Both the position numbers and the translations under genes were made by a program. The notes under the pieces were generated by a model. It saw only the letters and a program-made list of their open reading frames with translations. It was not told where the DNA came from and searched no databases. DNA of 64,000 nt from Ceratothoa steindachneri (Eukaryota; Arthropoda; Malacostraca; Isopoda; Cymothoidae): positions 159,925,758 through 159,989,757 of the forward strand of contig OZ018324.1 of the NCBI GenBank assembly GCA_963969495.1, read 5' to 3'. Shown one piece after another: positions 11,363 through 22,300 of the stretch; position 1 is the first letter of the stretch, and each line of letters opens with the position of its first letter.

Positions 11363-14225
11363 TAGGGTGACCCTTATTTGATGGTCATTTTTATTTTTTA
11401 TATTTTACCAGGGACGGGCAGTTAAAATGTTCCATTTGCTCCGAAAACAATGTATGCAAAGGTGGGGAGATGGGTCTCATGGGCGCCCATCTCTCACTTA
11501 TTAGAGCCTAGTTTGAAGTCACTGTGGACTTGCGTGTGTCAGGGTAATTCCTCCGGTGTTTCTCCACTACTTGAAAGAGGAACTGTCTCTGCTCTTCGTC
11601 CTTTGTGAGGGCAGGTTGAAGTCGTGCATCAGGGCGATGCCCCTCTAGCGAAGTCGTTCAGAGTGTGTAGTTCCTTGATACGACCCAGGAGGCAATGAGA
11701 GAGTATTCCTGGTTGTCGGGCCACTCTGTTGGGTCATGTGTCAGGAAACTGGCATCCAACCCAGGGATCTCGAAGAAGGATGGCGTGGAAGACATCACAA
11801 AACTAGCAACAGTTTTCTCTGCAAGTGCAGTAGATGTTAGCTCGACTGTTGCTCGTCGAAGAGGATCGTCAGATCCCTCTTCCTCCTGCAAAGCATTCAA
11901 CATTTTTGTCTTCATCTTAATGGCCAGGTAATCATCAAAAGATGCAAGAACAAGCCCCTGATTCAAGTACCATAGATGGCGCCCAAAGGCTGTAGCTATC
12001 CCCTTGGCTACTGCCTTGTCGGGGTAGAACACCAGCATCTTAAGCAGTTGGAGGTCTTGTGTCGGGATTGCAGCTGGAGATGTCGCGCGGAACCACAACA
12101 CAATGTACGCCGAGATGCTGAAAGTGACGAATCGTGGAACTCCAGATTTTTCACTTGCAGGGAGGTGGAATTTCTTTGAATCTCGAAATAGGTAGATATT
12201 GATGGCGTAGATGATTTTTACCATCCAGCGGGCACGGTTGGGGGTGGGGGGGGACCAGGATGCAATATTCTGATCACAGGCTTCGGCTATCCATCCAAGT
12301 CGATTATAGACAGCTTTAGTAGCTCTCTTTAGTCGTCATGTGGCGTGCGTTCTTCCAGTAGTCGGTTGAACTCAATAATAAGGTCATCGCAACGCTCAAA
12401 AAGGTGTGGCGGTATGTCTTTCTCTGTGAATGACTGAGGCAGAGATTTGTCCAAATCCTTTCACTTGGTCTGAAATTGCTTGAAGAGAGCAATATCAGGC
12501 CCAGAGGAAGGGCCGATGCATGCTGTAAATGCCTTCTCACACACTAGTTCCAAGATATGGTGACGACAAGCGAGGTAAACAACTCTTCGATTAAGCCGTT
12601 GCTCGATTATAGTACATGATCCTGACGAAATCCCTGTGTTCGAAGCTGTGGTGTCAAAGGATAGGGCAGAAATGCGATGATTTACTGCCCAGTCTTCGAG
12701 AGCAGTCATCACAGCATCGGTCATTGCTTTTCCAATGCCATTGAGAAGGACTGTGACTCCCAATAGCTTTGCAACGCTATGTCCTGAAACTAGAACAGAA
12801 AGTCGCTCGATTATAGCTGCAGCACCACCTGCCGCTGTCTGCACCATTTTCCACCCCAGTGCACAACCAGCGGCACCAAAGGCCTGGACGAGTTTTTAAC
12901 TTCCATGGTGGCTTGTGCATGAAACTTTACCCGGTCTCGCCGGGAGGACTCGCGGTTTAACACCAGCCTTTTGTGATCATCAGCAAGGCTTTTTGCAGCT
13001 GCTGCAAGTATATTAACTCCTGCACGAACGGATATCTTGACCCTATCCATTGTGGCTGAGAGTTTTGGATTCATGATTTTCTTTGAGCTCCTGGTGCGCT
13101 TTATTGGGGGTATGATGACTGATAATGGCCCCACAACACAGCCGTCAGCATCCTCTTCTGCACAACGCCACGACACTGAAAAGCTGAATGAGTGGGACTG
13201 GAACTGCTGGAACTTGATGTAGATCTGGATGTGAGTTCATTGATTTCTTCCAGTTTACGCTTTTCAGCTTAAGAGCGTTTCATACGCTGTTATTTCTTCT
13301 GTGCATCCCTCTGCTGTTGTTCTTTTCAACGTGCAAGAGACATTTCCCGTGTTGTTGACATTGTGCCCCGGCGCACCTCTTCCCTCTTGGCTCGTAGAAA
13401 ATCCTTGTCCTCGTTCTACTATTGTTTTTCTGTTTTCCTGTTTTTGTTCTTCTTTAGACTTTTACAGTTATCATGTAGTCGTACAACTTTCTCTCTTGCT
13501 TTATGTACTTTCTGCATTGGAATACGTACGCGATACCAGAAGGTGCTCACTAGTTGGACCGTTTCCGGCGCTGCTTCCTTTGTCGTCATTTTCTGGTTAA
13601 GATAGAAGTAGAGATAGTATTGAAGCACCTGGCTGCGTGATGGTAGCATGCTTCCATTGATGGTAAGATCGACTAAATCAAGTAGATAGACACTTTTCAT
13701 AGCTCTGGTTACAAACACCATGGCACCTGTAACAAATAAAAAGAGGAAAGAAAATGGCCTATATTTTCTAGGCTGCACTGTACAACTTCGTGTAGTAGAG
13801 AGGGAAACAACTCAGTCTCTCACAGTATCACTCAAGCAACTCGACACCACGGCATAGCGGAAACGGTAGTGAGTCATTGTTGGGCAGTTGCCATATTTTG
13901 ACAAATGTTTATGATACTAATGAAACCTCGTTAATGCTTCGCCTTATTTTAATTTTATTTATTTAATTTTTGTGCATAAATTGGTATTTCTATTGTGTTG
14001 ATTAGTCTTCTACTTAAGATACCAGCCAAAGTTTAATGTATGAACTATAATTATAAACCAAGAACCATAGTAACATAATTTTGAAAAATTTCAAACTTTA
14101 ACCTCATTGAGTGACCTCTAAATATAAATATTTTTCAAAAATATTTTACACAGTGTTTTGTGAGCAAATAAAACATCCTGACTAGAGTCCCAGTTGAAAT
14201 TCAAAATTCGATAAATAAGGGTCAC

Positions 14226-14228
<3 letters not shown>
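11363..14228 (-). mobile_element. hAT-like DNA transposon A inserted in a (TA)n array
   Basis: A 2.87-kb element whose ends are inverted repeats. The left end is TAGGGTGACCCTTATTT at 11363; the right end, on the minus strand, is TATAGTGACCCTTATTT ending about 14228. Thirteen bases, GTGACCCTTATTT, are identical. Both ends lie directly against (TA)n (11303-11362 and 14239-14312), so the insertion split one array and any target duplication made of TA is masked. The TAGGGTG terminus fits the loose hAT end consensus. It encodes one minus-strand transposase relic. Confidence 0.75.
11508..13778 (-). pseudogene. hAT-like transposase A, frameshifted
   Basis: Near full-length relic in several frames on the minus strand. 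Blocks in order: N-terminal helical segment MLPSRSQVLQYYLYFYLNQK (about 13600) ending LKKNKNRKTE; ATMDRVKISVRAGVNILAAA (about 13040); LVPLVVHW.GKW (about 12870); VSGHSVAKLLGV (about 12780); LSFDTTASNTG at 12632-12658 (probable catalytic Asp); YLACRHHILELV with a C-x2-H pair; SSGPDIALFKQFQ; WMVKIIYAINIYLFR (about 12210); RHLWYLNQGLVLASFDDYL (about 11960); and a C-terminus TKDEEQRQFLFQ ending at the stop at 11508. The D followed by C-x2-H fits an RNase-H-fold hAT-type transposase. Superfamily placement is inference. Frameshifts near 12850 and 12470, and stops, make it inactive. Confidence 0.7.

Positions 14229-14238
<10 letters not shown>

Positions 14239-14312
<74 letters not shown>
14239..14312. 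repeat. (TA)n microsatellite, right of hAT-like element A
   Basis: About 74 bp of uninterrupted AT. Together with 11303-11362 it represents one former array interrupted by element A. Confidence 0.95.
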
Positions 14313-14314
<2 letters not shown>

Positions 14315-14672
14315 GGTTGGTTACTGAGATCTGACTAGTTGAAAAATACAATCTTTGGGAGAAGGTCACCCAATATTTGAACTCAATGTACAGTAACACC
14401 AGCCTCACAAAGCTAAAAAATTGCTAGCGACATCATACATACTTCTGTCGCAATATAAAAAAATTAAAAAAATCAGTAAAAAAGAATGAAAACTGATATT
14501 TTATTTATTTTAGTAAATGATTGAATGGACCACTATTCTGTTCACAAATTAATCGGAGCCTCTTCTTCCATACAGAGATACTGCGGTATATCTTATTAAT
14601 GTCAATATCTTGCTAGGATTGTAGTATTTTCCTTTTTAATTCAGATTCCGTGTATTTTCAGCTGCTCTCTCG

Positions 14673-14673
<1 letters not shown>
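14313..14673. other. Spacer between two (TA)n arrays
   Basis: A 360-bp segment bounded by TA arrays on both sides. It has no coding potential that I recognise. Its bounding suggests a small non-autonomous element or element end, but I see no clear inverted termini. Confidence 0.4.

Positions 14674-14735
<62 letters not shown>
14674..14735. repeat. (TA)n microsatellite
   Basis: About 62 bp of AT immediately upstream of the Penelope-like element. Confidence 0.95.
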
Positions 14736-14737
<2 letters not shown>

Positions 14738-14739
14738 GA

Positions 14740-16296
14740 AGAAACTCACAACATGGCACGTGAGGAAAACAATAATATGTAAATTAATCCAAAGGAAAAT
14801 GAAAAGATGAATCCAAGCTCTTTCCAACTATATTTGCAGATATAATTCGAAAGTGATTGGATTCATCTTGAATCCGCTGATTTCACAAAAAGAAATATTA
14901 TCGAGTGTTCCTTAATTGGCATCTTACCCAATATAAACATTTCCCCTGGTTTATTTAAACTCGACGCTGTTTTAAAATTACCTTATAATGCAGCCTGTTG
15001 TCACTCTTTATCAGTGTAATATCATTCGCATTGCCTCCCCCACCACGTGTCTCTGTTGTGACTGTGGATTAACTCTTAGCCCTAAATGTTTTCGCTCTAA
15101 TGATAATCCTTGTCAGCTTCGATGTTTGTGCTTTGTTTACTAAAGTTCCTTTAGACGGTCTTCTTCCTCTCCTTTGCGATAAATTATATAATTTAGATCT
15201 CCCTGTACCGGTCAATACTTTCCTAAGGCTTATTTCTCTTTGTGCTAAAAATTGTAAATTTTCATTAAATGATAAATTTCACCTTCAAACCCTCTTTAAT
15301 TTATATATGGAATTCTTTGAGGCGTTATTCTTGTCCCAAATCCTCGATCTTCCTATTGTATGGTACCGTCACATTGATGGTATTATATGCCTTTGGCCTT
15401 CCTCAATAGATATTCACAATTTTCTATGTAATCTTAATTCTCTAGTCCCTTCTATTAAATTTATACTTGAAATTGAGGAAAATGGGACTATTCCTTTTCT
15501 TGACATTTTGATACATAGGGCGCTGACAGGTTTTAAATTCTCTGTTTATCGCAAACCGTCTAACTCTAGTTCATATATTAATTTTTATTCTTATCATAGT
15601 GTTAAAATTAAACGGTCTGTATTCACTTCGATGTTACTGCGTTCATTACCCCTTGCTAGCCCGGAATTTGGGGATAAGGAATTGTCCAATATCTATTAAA
15701 TAGGTATAAAACTTTGTTACCTTCTTCAAGTTTTTCATACTTCATTAAACTTTGCTAAGAGAACATTTTATATAACTGATAATCCACCGGTTTTCAATTA
15801 CAAGAATTGTCTTATCTTGCCATTCTTTAAATTTATGTTGTTATGAAAAACTTATTCTTAAAGAAGTTAGCTTTGACTTATATTCCTAATTTTTTTGAGG
15901 GGCAATTTTCATTTTTATGGGAACCCGATGTGTCAATTTAATTATTGCATTGATTTTATATTTACATTATTTTATTTCTCTTCCTCTCTCCTTGTTTATC
16001 TCCCCTTTGTTTCAATTTAATTCTCGTGTCTCTCCTAATATTCCTCTTTAGAGTATCGCTTTATCCGTTAATCATTTTAACCCTTTTGGCTCTGTTCTTG
16101 ACTCTTTCTTGCCTCTCGGTGTGAATTTACCCATCCCTCTCCTACTTCCTCATTGGTGATTTCTTGTCTTAGAGGTGGTCCTTTATCTTTTACTAGCTTC
16201 TATATACCCTTATTATATTATTTTCTCTTGTAGTTATCCTTGAGAATGAACTGAATAAAGTTCGAAAGTACTTGGAAGCACCTTTTGATTGCATTC
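14740..16296 (+). mobile_element. Penelope-like retroelement, degenerate
   Basis: Segment bounded by (TA)n on both sides and carrying a Penelope-type reverse transcriptase at 15100-15699. Downstream of the RT, 600 bp of AT-rich sequence contains no readable GIY-YIG endonuclease, so that domain is deleted or decayed beyond recognition. The 3' end reads AACTGAATAAAGTTCGAAAG, then CTTGGAAGC, then runs into (TA)n at 16297, consistent with a TA-rich tail. The exact 5' boundary is not defined. Confidence 0.65.
15100..15699 (+). pseudogene. Penelope-like reverse transcriptase, catalytic box mutated
   Basis: A 199-codon open segment with the order of Penelope-type RT blocks. SFDVCALFTKVPLDGLL (about residues 6-22) carries the first catalytic Asp. 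The YVDD equivalent is HIDG at 15370-15381, in WYRHIDGIICLW, so the last catalytic Asp is Gly. Then EENGTIPFLDILIHR and FSVYRKPSNSSSYINFYSYH follow, the PFLD and VYRKPT.T..Y blocks that distinguish Penelope-like RTs from LINE RTs. The N-terminal RT region upstream (14.85-15.1 kb) is readable only in pieces. Its lone open frame is probably chance survival; the enzyme would be inactive. Confidence 0.8.
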
Positions 16297-16309
16297 ATAT
16301 ATATATATA

Positions 16310-16372
<63 letters not shown>
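16297..16372. repeat. (TA)n microsatellite, Penelope tail and left border of hAT-like element B
   Basis: 76-bp AT array with one C. It starts at the 3' end of the Penelope-like element and stops at the terminal repeat of element B (16373), so one array has two different element borders. Confidence 0.95.
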
Positions 16373-16375
<3 letters not shown>

Positions 16376-19072
16376 CGTGTTTCAAAGTCATATAAGTGAC
16401 AATCAAACTTGGCGGTATCGATACCAGCACACTTTGCCTTTGCTCTCACATGTGTGGAAATGATTCAGAAAAAGTTTCATCAAAATCGGTCCATATTTTC
16501 TGGTAGCACAAAATGATTGTTTCTCTAGAGAAAATATCACGAAAGAGAGAAAAAGGCAGAAAACGGAAGATAATTTATTCAAAGACGAGGGTCAGAGAGA
16601 AATGATAACACAGAACATCCATTAATTACTCTCGGATCCCGGAAGGGCCCCTTCATCACCTCTTCGGAGTCCTAGACGTCCTTGACCACCTTGGTCTTCA
16701 GCTACTCCTTTGTCTTTTTCGGCACCTCCCGTGTGTAAAGCAAGACTGTCCTCAGGAGGAACTGCGTCTCTTCCTGGCTCTTGGTCCGCTGATCGAGGAA
16801 TCGCTTTATGAGGGCGATGCCACGCTCGGCCCTGTCGTTGGTCACACGGAGGGTGGAAACCCCCTTCTTGGACAGATAGTACAGTGGGCTGGATGGCCAG
16901 GTCCCCACATTTCCGTCGAGGAAGGTCTGTTCTCCCAGAAGGCCTTTGGTGAGGTTCGACGATCGGATCATTGCCCAGGTGGAAAATGGCTCCTGCAGGT
17001 TAAGATTCTTTCCTTGAAGTCGTCGTGAGCTGTTCTTTAATTCCGGTCGTGTCTTCATGGCCTGGACGATAGCGATCTTCTCCCTCTCGTCCACTCTCTC
17101 ATCGAAGAGCGCCAGCCCGATCAGGTCATCCGAAAGGTACCACAGGTGTCAGCGCATGGCAGGGTCGGCGACAGCGGCTAAGCTCCGATCCCCGTAGTCC
17201 GCGATGTCTTGGATGAAGTCCTTGTCATTCTTCGGGACGTGGGTGGAAATAGACGCTTCATTCCAGTACTTGATGTACACCATTGCCACGAACGACATTT
17301 GCATCATTCCCTTCTCTTCCCGACGGGTCAATTGGAGCTGATCGGCGAAGAGCGTGATCATGATGGCGTAAATCCCTTTCGCCGTCCAGTGGGTATGTAG
17401 TAAGCGCCAGGAACTCTAAGGTACTTTGGCATGTCACCACTCAGGAACGCCAGAAAGAGCTGTATCAGCTCTTGGTAGTCTTCGCGCGGATGAGATCCAG
17501 CCTCCAAGAGCTAGCGCCGGAGGTTGGCCATGGACTGGCGTCAGGTCTTCTGCATGGCCGACGAGGAGTCGGTGTCAAAGGGTTTGACCTTCCTCTGGTC
17601 GATAAATGGCCATCGTTTCTACAGCTTCTTTAATAGGGCGATGTCCGGGCCAGAAGAAAGACCGTGGCAGCATTTAAAGACGTCCAGCAGCACAACCTCA
17701 TAGAGATGGTGGTGGTACGCCAACCAGAGCAGGGGACGGTGAAGCTCACACTCGATCCACATACACGCACCTTGCACGATGCCAGTATTGGACGCTGTGG
17801 TGTCGAACCCCAAGCTGATGATGCGGGTTTCAAGGGCATTCTCCAGGACAGGTTTAAAAACTGTCTAGGCCACGCTCCCCATTTTCGGTCAGCAGAAACA
17901 GGGACGCCCAAGAGTTCCTCTGTGTCCTCCACAGTGAGCAAGACTGCGATCCTCATCTTCAGTGATTTGCCGTCCCTGATATTAGGGAGGAGCTTCCGAC
18001 CCAGGGGAGAATCAAGGGTACTTCTGTGCCCCAGGCCAGCAAAGCAACAATCTCCTCTCTGTTCTTTACTAGAGCGTGGTGAACAGAGGAGCGGGACAGG
18101 GTCAACTCGTCGATGTTGTGACCAAGAACGATGGCAGTCGCTGCGAATGACGAGATGGCAGCCTGAACCCAGGACAGGGTCATAGCCTTGTTTAAATTCT
18201 TCGCTGGATGGCGACGACAAGGTGAATTTGCGTGCGTTGGACCCAGGAACGTGTCATATTCGGTCGACGATGACGACCCCGAAGATGTCTCGAGAGCAAC
18301 ATCCTTCGTCAGCATGGGAGACACAGCTGCGGCTTCTCTCTCTCCTCGGTCGTCCTCACGCTTCCTCTAAAGCCAGGCCCATGCCTGCATCTTCACCAAA
18401 GTTTGGTCGACCCCAGCCATTGAAGAGCTCGTCCTTGCTTCACATTAGGAGCTCAGGAACTCCTTGTCCTTCCCTGTTGTTCTTAAGGTCAGAGCATCCG
18501 CGTGGGCCACGTCAAAGATGTCTTTCAAGGAGTCCTTGAAAATCCCTCGCTTTGCCACCTCCGTATCTGTCGTGCGATTCTTTAACTTCTTGATTGTTTT
18601 AAAGTCGCTGAAAAGCTACATAACTTTCTTCTTGATGTAAGAAGTAGAAGGGTCGGAGGTTGGAATGATGGCCTTTTCTTAGACGTCAAGGATCTTGGTG
18701 ATGGTGGAGCCAGCGGCTGCTGTGACGAAATCTTTCTTATTGACATGGTGGAACAAGAACACGGCCAACGCCTCCTTCTGAGAGGGCAGCCTGTTCCTAG
18801 GAAAACTCTCAGAATAGTCCACATCACAAAGCGTATATTGTGATCATCGAGCAAGTTTCATTGCGTTTCATCTATCTGAGGATTAGGAAAGAAGACATCA
18901 TATATCAACGTGGTCAATATCACTCAAAATACACGAAGTAGACATTTCGTGCTACCAGTAAATATAGCTGAAATTAAATCAAATTTTAGAGTATTTACTT
19001 TCACACGAGAGGCAACCAGGGCGTCATGTGCTGGAGTGTGTATCACTATCTTGAATTTTCTGGGACACACTA
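16373..19072 (-). mobile_element. hAT-like DNA transposon B inserted in a (TA)n array
   Basis: A 2.7-kb element with terminal inverted repeats TAGCGTGTTTC (left, 16373) and TAGTGTGTCCC (right, minus strand, 19062-19072), 8 of 11 identical. Both ends directly contact (TA)n. The termini share TAGnGTG with element A, but the internal sequences differ strongly, so this is a separate family of the same group. It encodes the minus-strand relic 16702-18860. Confidence 0.7.
16702..18860 (-). pseudogene. hAT-like transposase B, frameshifted
   Basis: Homologue of transposase A, decayed across three frames on the minus strand. Shared blocks in order: LPSQKEALAVFLFHHVNKK (about 18790); KNRTTDTEV and DIFDVAHADALTL (about 18500); SSFAATAIVLGHNIDELTLS (about 18130); VPLILPW; VEDTEELLGVPVS (about 17920); LGFDTTASNTG with the core at 17781-17807; LAYHHHLYEVV, where the first ligand of the C-x2-H pair is Tyr instead of Cys; SSGPDIALLKKL; YAIMITLFADQ (about 17350); HLWYLSDDLIGLALFDE just after an in-frame TGA (17149-17151); and NDRAERGIALIKRFLDQ (about 16800), probably holding the catalytic Glu. 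The C-terminus is at 16702. Similarity to A is clear block by block, yet they are far from identical. Inactive. Confidence 0.68.
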
Positions 19073-19079
19073 ATATATA

Positions 19080-19130
<51 letters not shown>
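19073..19130. repeat. (TA)n microsatellite, right of hAT-like element B, with ATC run
   Basis: AT array of about 57 bp with one TTT interruption, followed directly by a short (ATC)n run (about 19133-19148). It is the right half of the array split by element B. Confidence 0.9.
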
Positions 19131-19134
<4 letters not shown>

Positions 19135-19396
19135 CATCATCATCATCACTTCATCACTAACTCTATAATTTAAGAAGGGATTTTTTTGAATATTTGAATA
19201 ATAATTTCATCTTAGTTTGGTTATGACTTTGTTCTTTTTATCAAAGTTCAGAAATAAATATAAGTATCGAAATTTTGTAAATTTTTTAAAACCCAAAGAA
19301 TTACAAATGGTTAAGTTCAGAAAATTTATAAAAATTTAACCATGGGTGCTTTTTTTTAGATTTTAAATTTTAATCTTAGTAGCGAAGCCATTGCCT

Positions 19397-19398
<2 letters not shown>

Positions 19399-19488
<90 letters not shown>
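19399..19488. repeat. (TA)n microsatellite (longest in the window)
   Basis: About 90 bp of uninterrupted TA. The 270 bp between it and the previous array is AT-rich and featureless. Apparent open frames over it are runs of alternating Ile and Tyr and are artefacts. Confidence 0.95.
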
Positions 19489-19491
<3 letters not shown>

Positions 19492-20929
19492 CAAATGTAA
19501 CATAGTCTCTCATGATCATAAGTTTTCCTTCAATATGACAGATGTTGTCGTAGATAGTCTCCCACAGATGACACTCCATTTCATTGATTATATTTATTAT
19601 AATTGACTAAAATTAAATAAGTTAAATCTTGCAGACCATAAATTATCGTATTCATTGATAGATGACATATCATTATTAATTGGCAATGATTACTACTACC
19701 ATGTTTTTAAGACTGATCAGTAGCCCAGCTGTGTACAAAGTGTATTGCTACGTGATTTGCTACTGCTTTTTCTGTGCATAAGAGAAGAGTTTCCTCAAAA
19801 CTCTTTTTCTCATGACTTAAAGAACATACACACTCACTCTTATCATAAGTATACGCTCACAAGATAAATTGCATAGATCCTGCACACACGAACTTATTTA
19901 AAAGCTCCACCCCATTCGCTTTGATCCTCGTTCTTAGAAATCACTTGCCATTCGCAATCTCAACCAGTTACTACGCTTCATCCACTGACATCAGCAATTA
20001 GATTCACCTAAGTCCAATTAACTGTTTACTTCATCAAGTATCTCTCAGTGGATTGATCTGATGATTTTCTGAGGTGCCGAGTGTAATTTTTTATATTAAA
20101 TATTGTTGTAAGTTGCTTCTATTTAACTTGCGTTTCAGGAAGGGAAATTCGAGTCTGCTAACTAAATTGCTGCAGAGAGCTCTTGCCAAGAGCAAGATAA
20201 AAACCTAGCTAAATTCTTTGTAGGAGCACATTGAAAGATATTAAAATATTCCAAATTTAAAAATTCAAATGCGAAAAAGGAAAAAAATAATCTGATTTAT
20301 AAAGTAATTAATGCAACTGAAATATTTCTTTTGACTTATCTTTGATGACAGTTTTTTTCGATGAGAATAAAATTCTGTGAGTCAGTTTTCATCTTCTGAA
20401 GTCCCTCTTAATTACATTAACACGAATGTCGTAAGATCTGCAAAGAGGTCTTTTTCTTCATCGAGCTCCTGTCTAGAAATGTATCCCTTAAAAGTATGAT
20501 ACAGACGCCTAATTTGTAAATTCGTTGCAATCGCATCTGAAGTAGAAAGATGTTTTGGATGTAGTAGGTCGAAGTAGGTTGGTAAGAGTGTCAACCATAT
20601 ATGTACTTCTATTGTGTGGGTTTTGTAAAACTTTTATTGGTAAGATTTAATAGGTGGCTATATTATAGCCGTCCTCATTTTGTCAGCATCATTATTGCAA
20701 GGTCTTGATCATTCATATTTTAAGTGTTCTTTTGCACATTATTTCGTCATTTATACTCGTGAAAGAAGAAAGCTTCAATTTTCTAATTAAAAAATAAAAT
20801 GGAAGTTGAATAAAATTAAACTTATAAAAAAATATTAAAAAAGAAGCATGATGCAACGCGTTGCTCAGGTTTAATTGCAGCTCTATCAAAGGTACATTTA
20901 TAGTTGCTGAGTAAATTTGCTCTTTCCAA
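19489..20929. other. AT-rich intergenic DNA
   Basis: No gene, repeat or element border that I can support. The short minus-strand open frame at 20412-20594 shows no motif. Confidence 0.5.
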
Positions 20930-21375
20930 GGTTAGGTTAGGTTAGGTTAGGTCACTTAGGTGTATTGCTTATATTCGCTGAAGCTGAGTTGTTTGCTTTG
21001 TGGTCAGGTTGTTTTGTTTGTTGATTTTCTTCGATGATTGGGAGCTATTTGGCATGTATCAAAGGTTAGGTGAGATTGTTTTGGTGAGATGATTTATTCG
21101 ATGTTTTTTTAGCTGTTTCACAGTTACGTTGAAGTTTAGGTAAGGTTAATTTTATTTGATACTTGTGAGTTGTTTGATCTGCGGCAAAGGTTTGGCAAGG
21201 TTGCTTGGCTATGTTGATTTCTTTCGATGATTGTGAAGTATTTGCCTTGTGACGGAGGTTAGGTTAGCAGTTGCTTGCTGTCATGGATACGCGAGGAGGT
21301 TTTGGCCTGCTGGTTTTCTTCGATGGTTATGAGTGACTTGCTCTATTAGTTTTGATTAGTTTTTGTTTTGTATAG
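20930..21375. repeat. (TTAGG)n tract and degenerate 110-120-bp repeats
   Basis: A perfect run of GGTTA units (4.4 copies, 20930-20951) begins a T/G-rich stretch. In it, phrases like TTGATTTTCTTCGATGATTG, followed by GAG or GAA and then TATTTG, recur about every 110-120 bp (near 21020, 21210, 21310), each with an AGGTTAGG-like word. TTAGG is the arthropod telomere unit. The larger unit looks like a decayed minisatellite. Confidence 0.6.
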
Positions 21376-22097
21376 GTTGTGATTTTTTAATATTTTTTTA
21401 TTATCAACCAACTTAATCTAATCTGTACCATTAACCTCTCCGGAAAAAATCCGTAGGATGAAGGTATTTTTTAATTTCCTAAAGACTTGGTTTTGCTTTT
21501 AATGAGGACAGCTTTAAAAATTCGAGATTTTTTGTAAATCCCGTTTCAAGGTGAGAACACTTTTTTTATTTATGGACTTATCTGAATTAAACATTCACTA
21601 ATAACTCCGGCAAGAAAAGACGCAAAATATAAATGCATTTCTATATGTCCTAACGATAGTTTTCGTGTCTATAGCAGACGAAGATGAAAATATTTTTTTC
21701 GGCCATATTTTTTTTCCCCCTTAAGCTTTTCGAGACGAAACCTGTATCATTAATTCCAACGGATAAACAATGCATAAGATGAATGACTTTCTGAATCTCC
21801 CAGCGACACCGTCTTTGTACCAATAGCGGACAGGCCTTCTATCGCACGCACAGGGCTCAAGAGAATTCATTGAGAAACCAATGGATAACAAACATGACCA
21901 CGAGATGTATCAACTGTAAAAGCAAGTTATCCTCCTTATGGCACTGTTCTTTGTCTTTTATCGTGGCATATTGGGCCGCTTTCCTTGTACATAAACTTTG
22001 TCTCATGTACTAAATTGTGGGTTTTCCTAAGTGGTTGTCTCTGTTCTTGTATTCCGATCACTCTCACATTATTTCCTCCATTTTTTGAGTAGTGTAG

Positions 22098-22150
22098 ACC
22101 TGATGGCGCCATCGCTGAAACGTCGTTTTATTAAAGGATAACTGGTACTT
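22098..22150 (+). repeat. Penelope-like 3' terminal sequence with degenerate hammerhead core
   Basis: Contains a perfect 12-bp palindrome GATGGCGCCATC (22102-22113) preceded by CT and followed by GCTGAAACGTCG, then TTTTATTAAAGGATAAC. The arrangement CTGATG, hairpin, GAAACG resembles a decayed hammerhead at a Penelope-like element end. GGTACTTGGA downstream resembles AGTACTTGGA at the 16.28-kb Penelope end. Confidence 0.4.
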
Positions 22151-22164
22151 GGACGTGAGTATCC

Positions 22165-22300
22165 AAGCGCTAGAAGAACAGAACATAACATATCATAGAA
22201 TTAATCAATGGGTGAGAAAAGCATCAAGGGCCTATAGGGGTTATCCAACTCAACACCCGCTCCACAAACTGCATCCACAAAATTGGGTCCAGAACGGTGG
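22165..22300 (-). repeat. CR1-like LINE 3' terminal fragment
   Basis: Similar by eye to the 3' untranslated end of the LINE at 61588-61710. It starts with an ACATA-rich tail (AACAGAACATAACATATC), then AAGGGCCTAT, then CTGCATCCACAAAATTG. The orientation implies a minus-strand, severely 5'-truncated copy. Confidence 0.55.

Noticed and set aside
11127..11381. Open frames on both strands across the (TA)n and palindrome (alternating Ile-Tyr or Tyr-Ile proteins), with similar frames at 6966-7148, 14118-14408, 14636-14827, 16272-16463, 18910-19173, 19376-19606, 36466-36840 and 36935-37196
   Set aside because: Alternating TA has no stops in some frames; the reading frames are artefacts of the microsatellite.
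13301..13605. Plus-strand hydrophobic open frames that resemble membrane proteins
   Set aside because: Antisense to the N-terminal block of transposase A, which is supported by homology to copy B.
16240..16290. Hammerhead ribozyme at the Penelope-like 3' end
   Set aside because: CTGAATA followed by GTTCGAAAG lacks the CUGANGA consensus and a stem II, so only the AATAAAG similarity was kept.
17664..18539. Plus-strand open frames of 105-173 codons
   Set aside because: Antisense to transposase B; no motif of their own.
20930..20951. Telomere end
   Set aside because: Only about four units, with ordinary sequence on both sides; interstitial at best.
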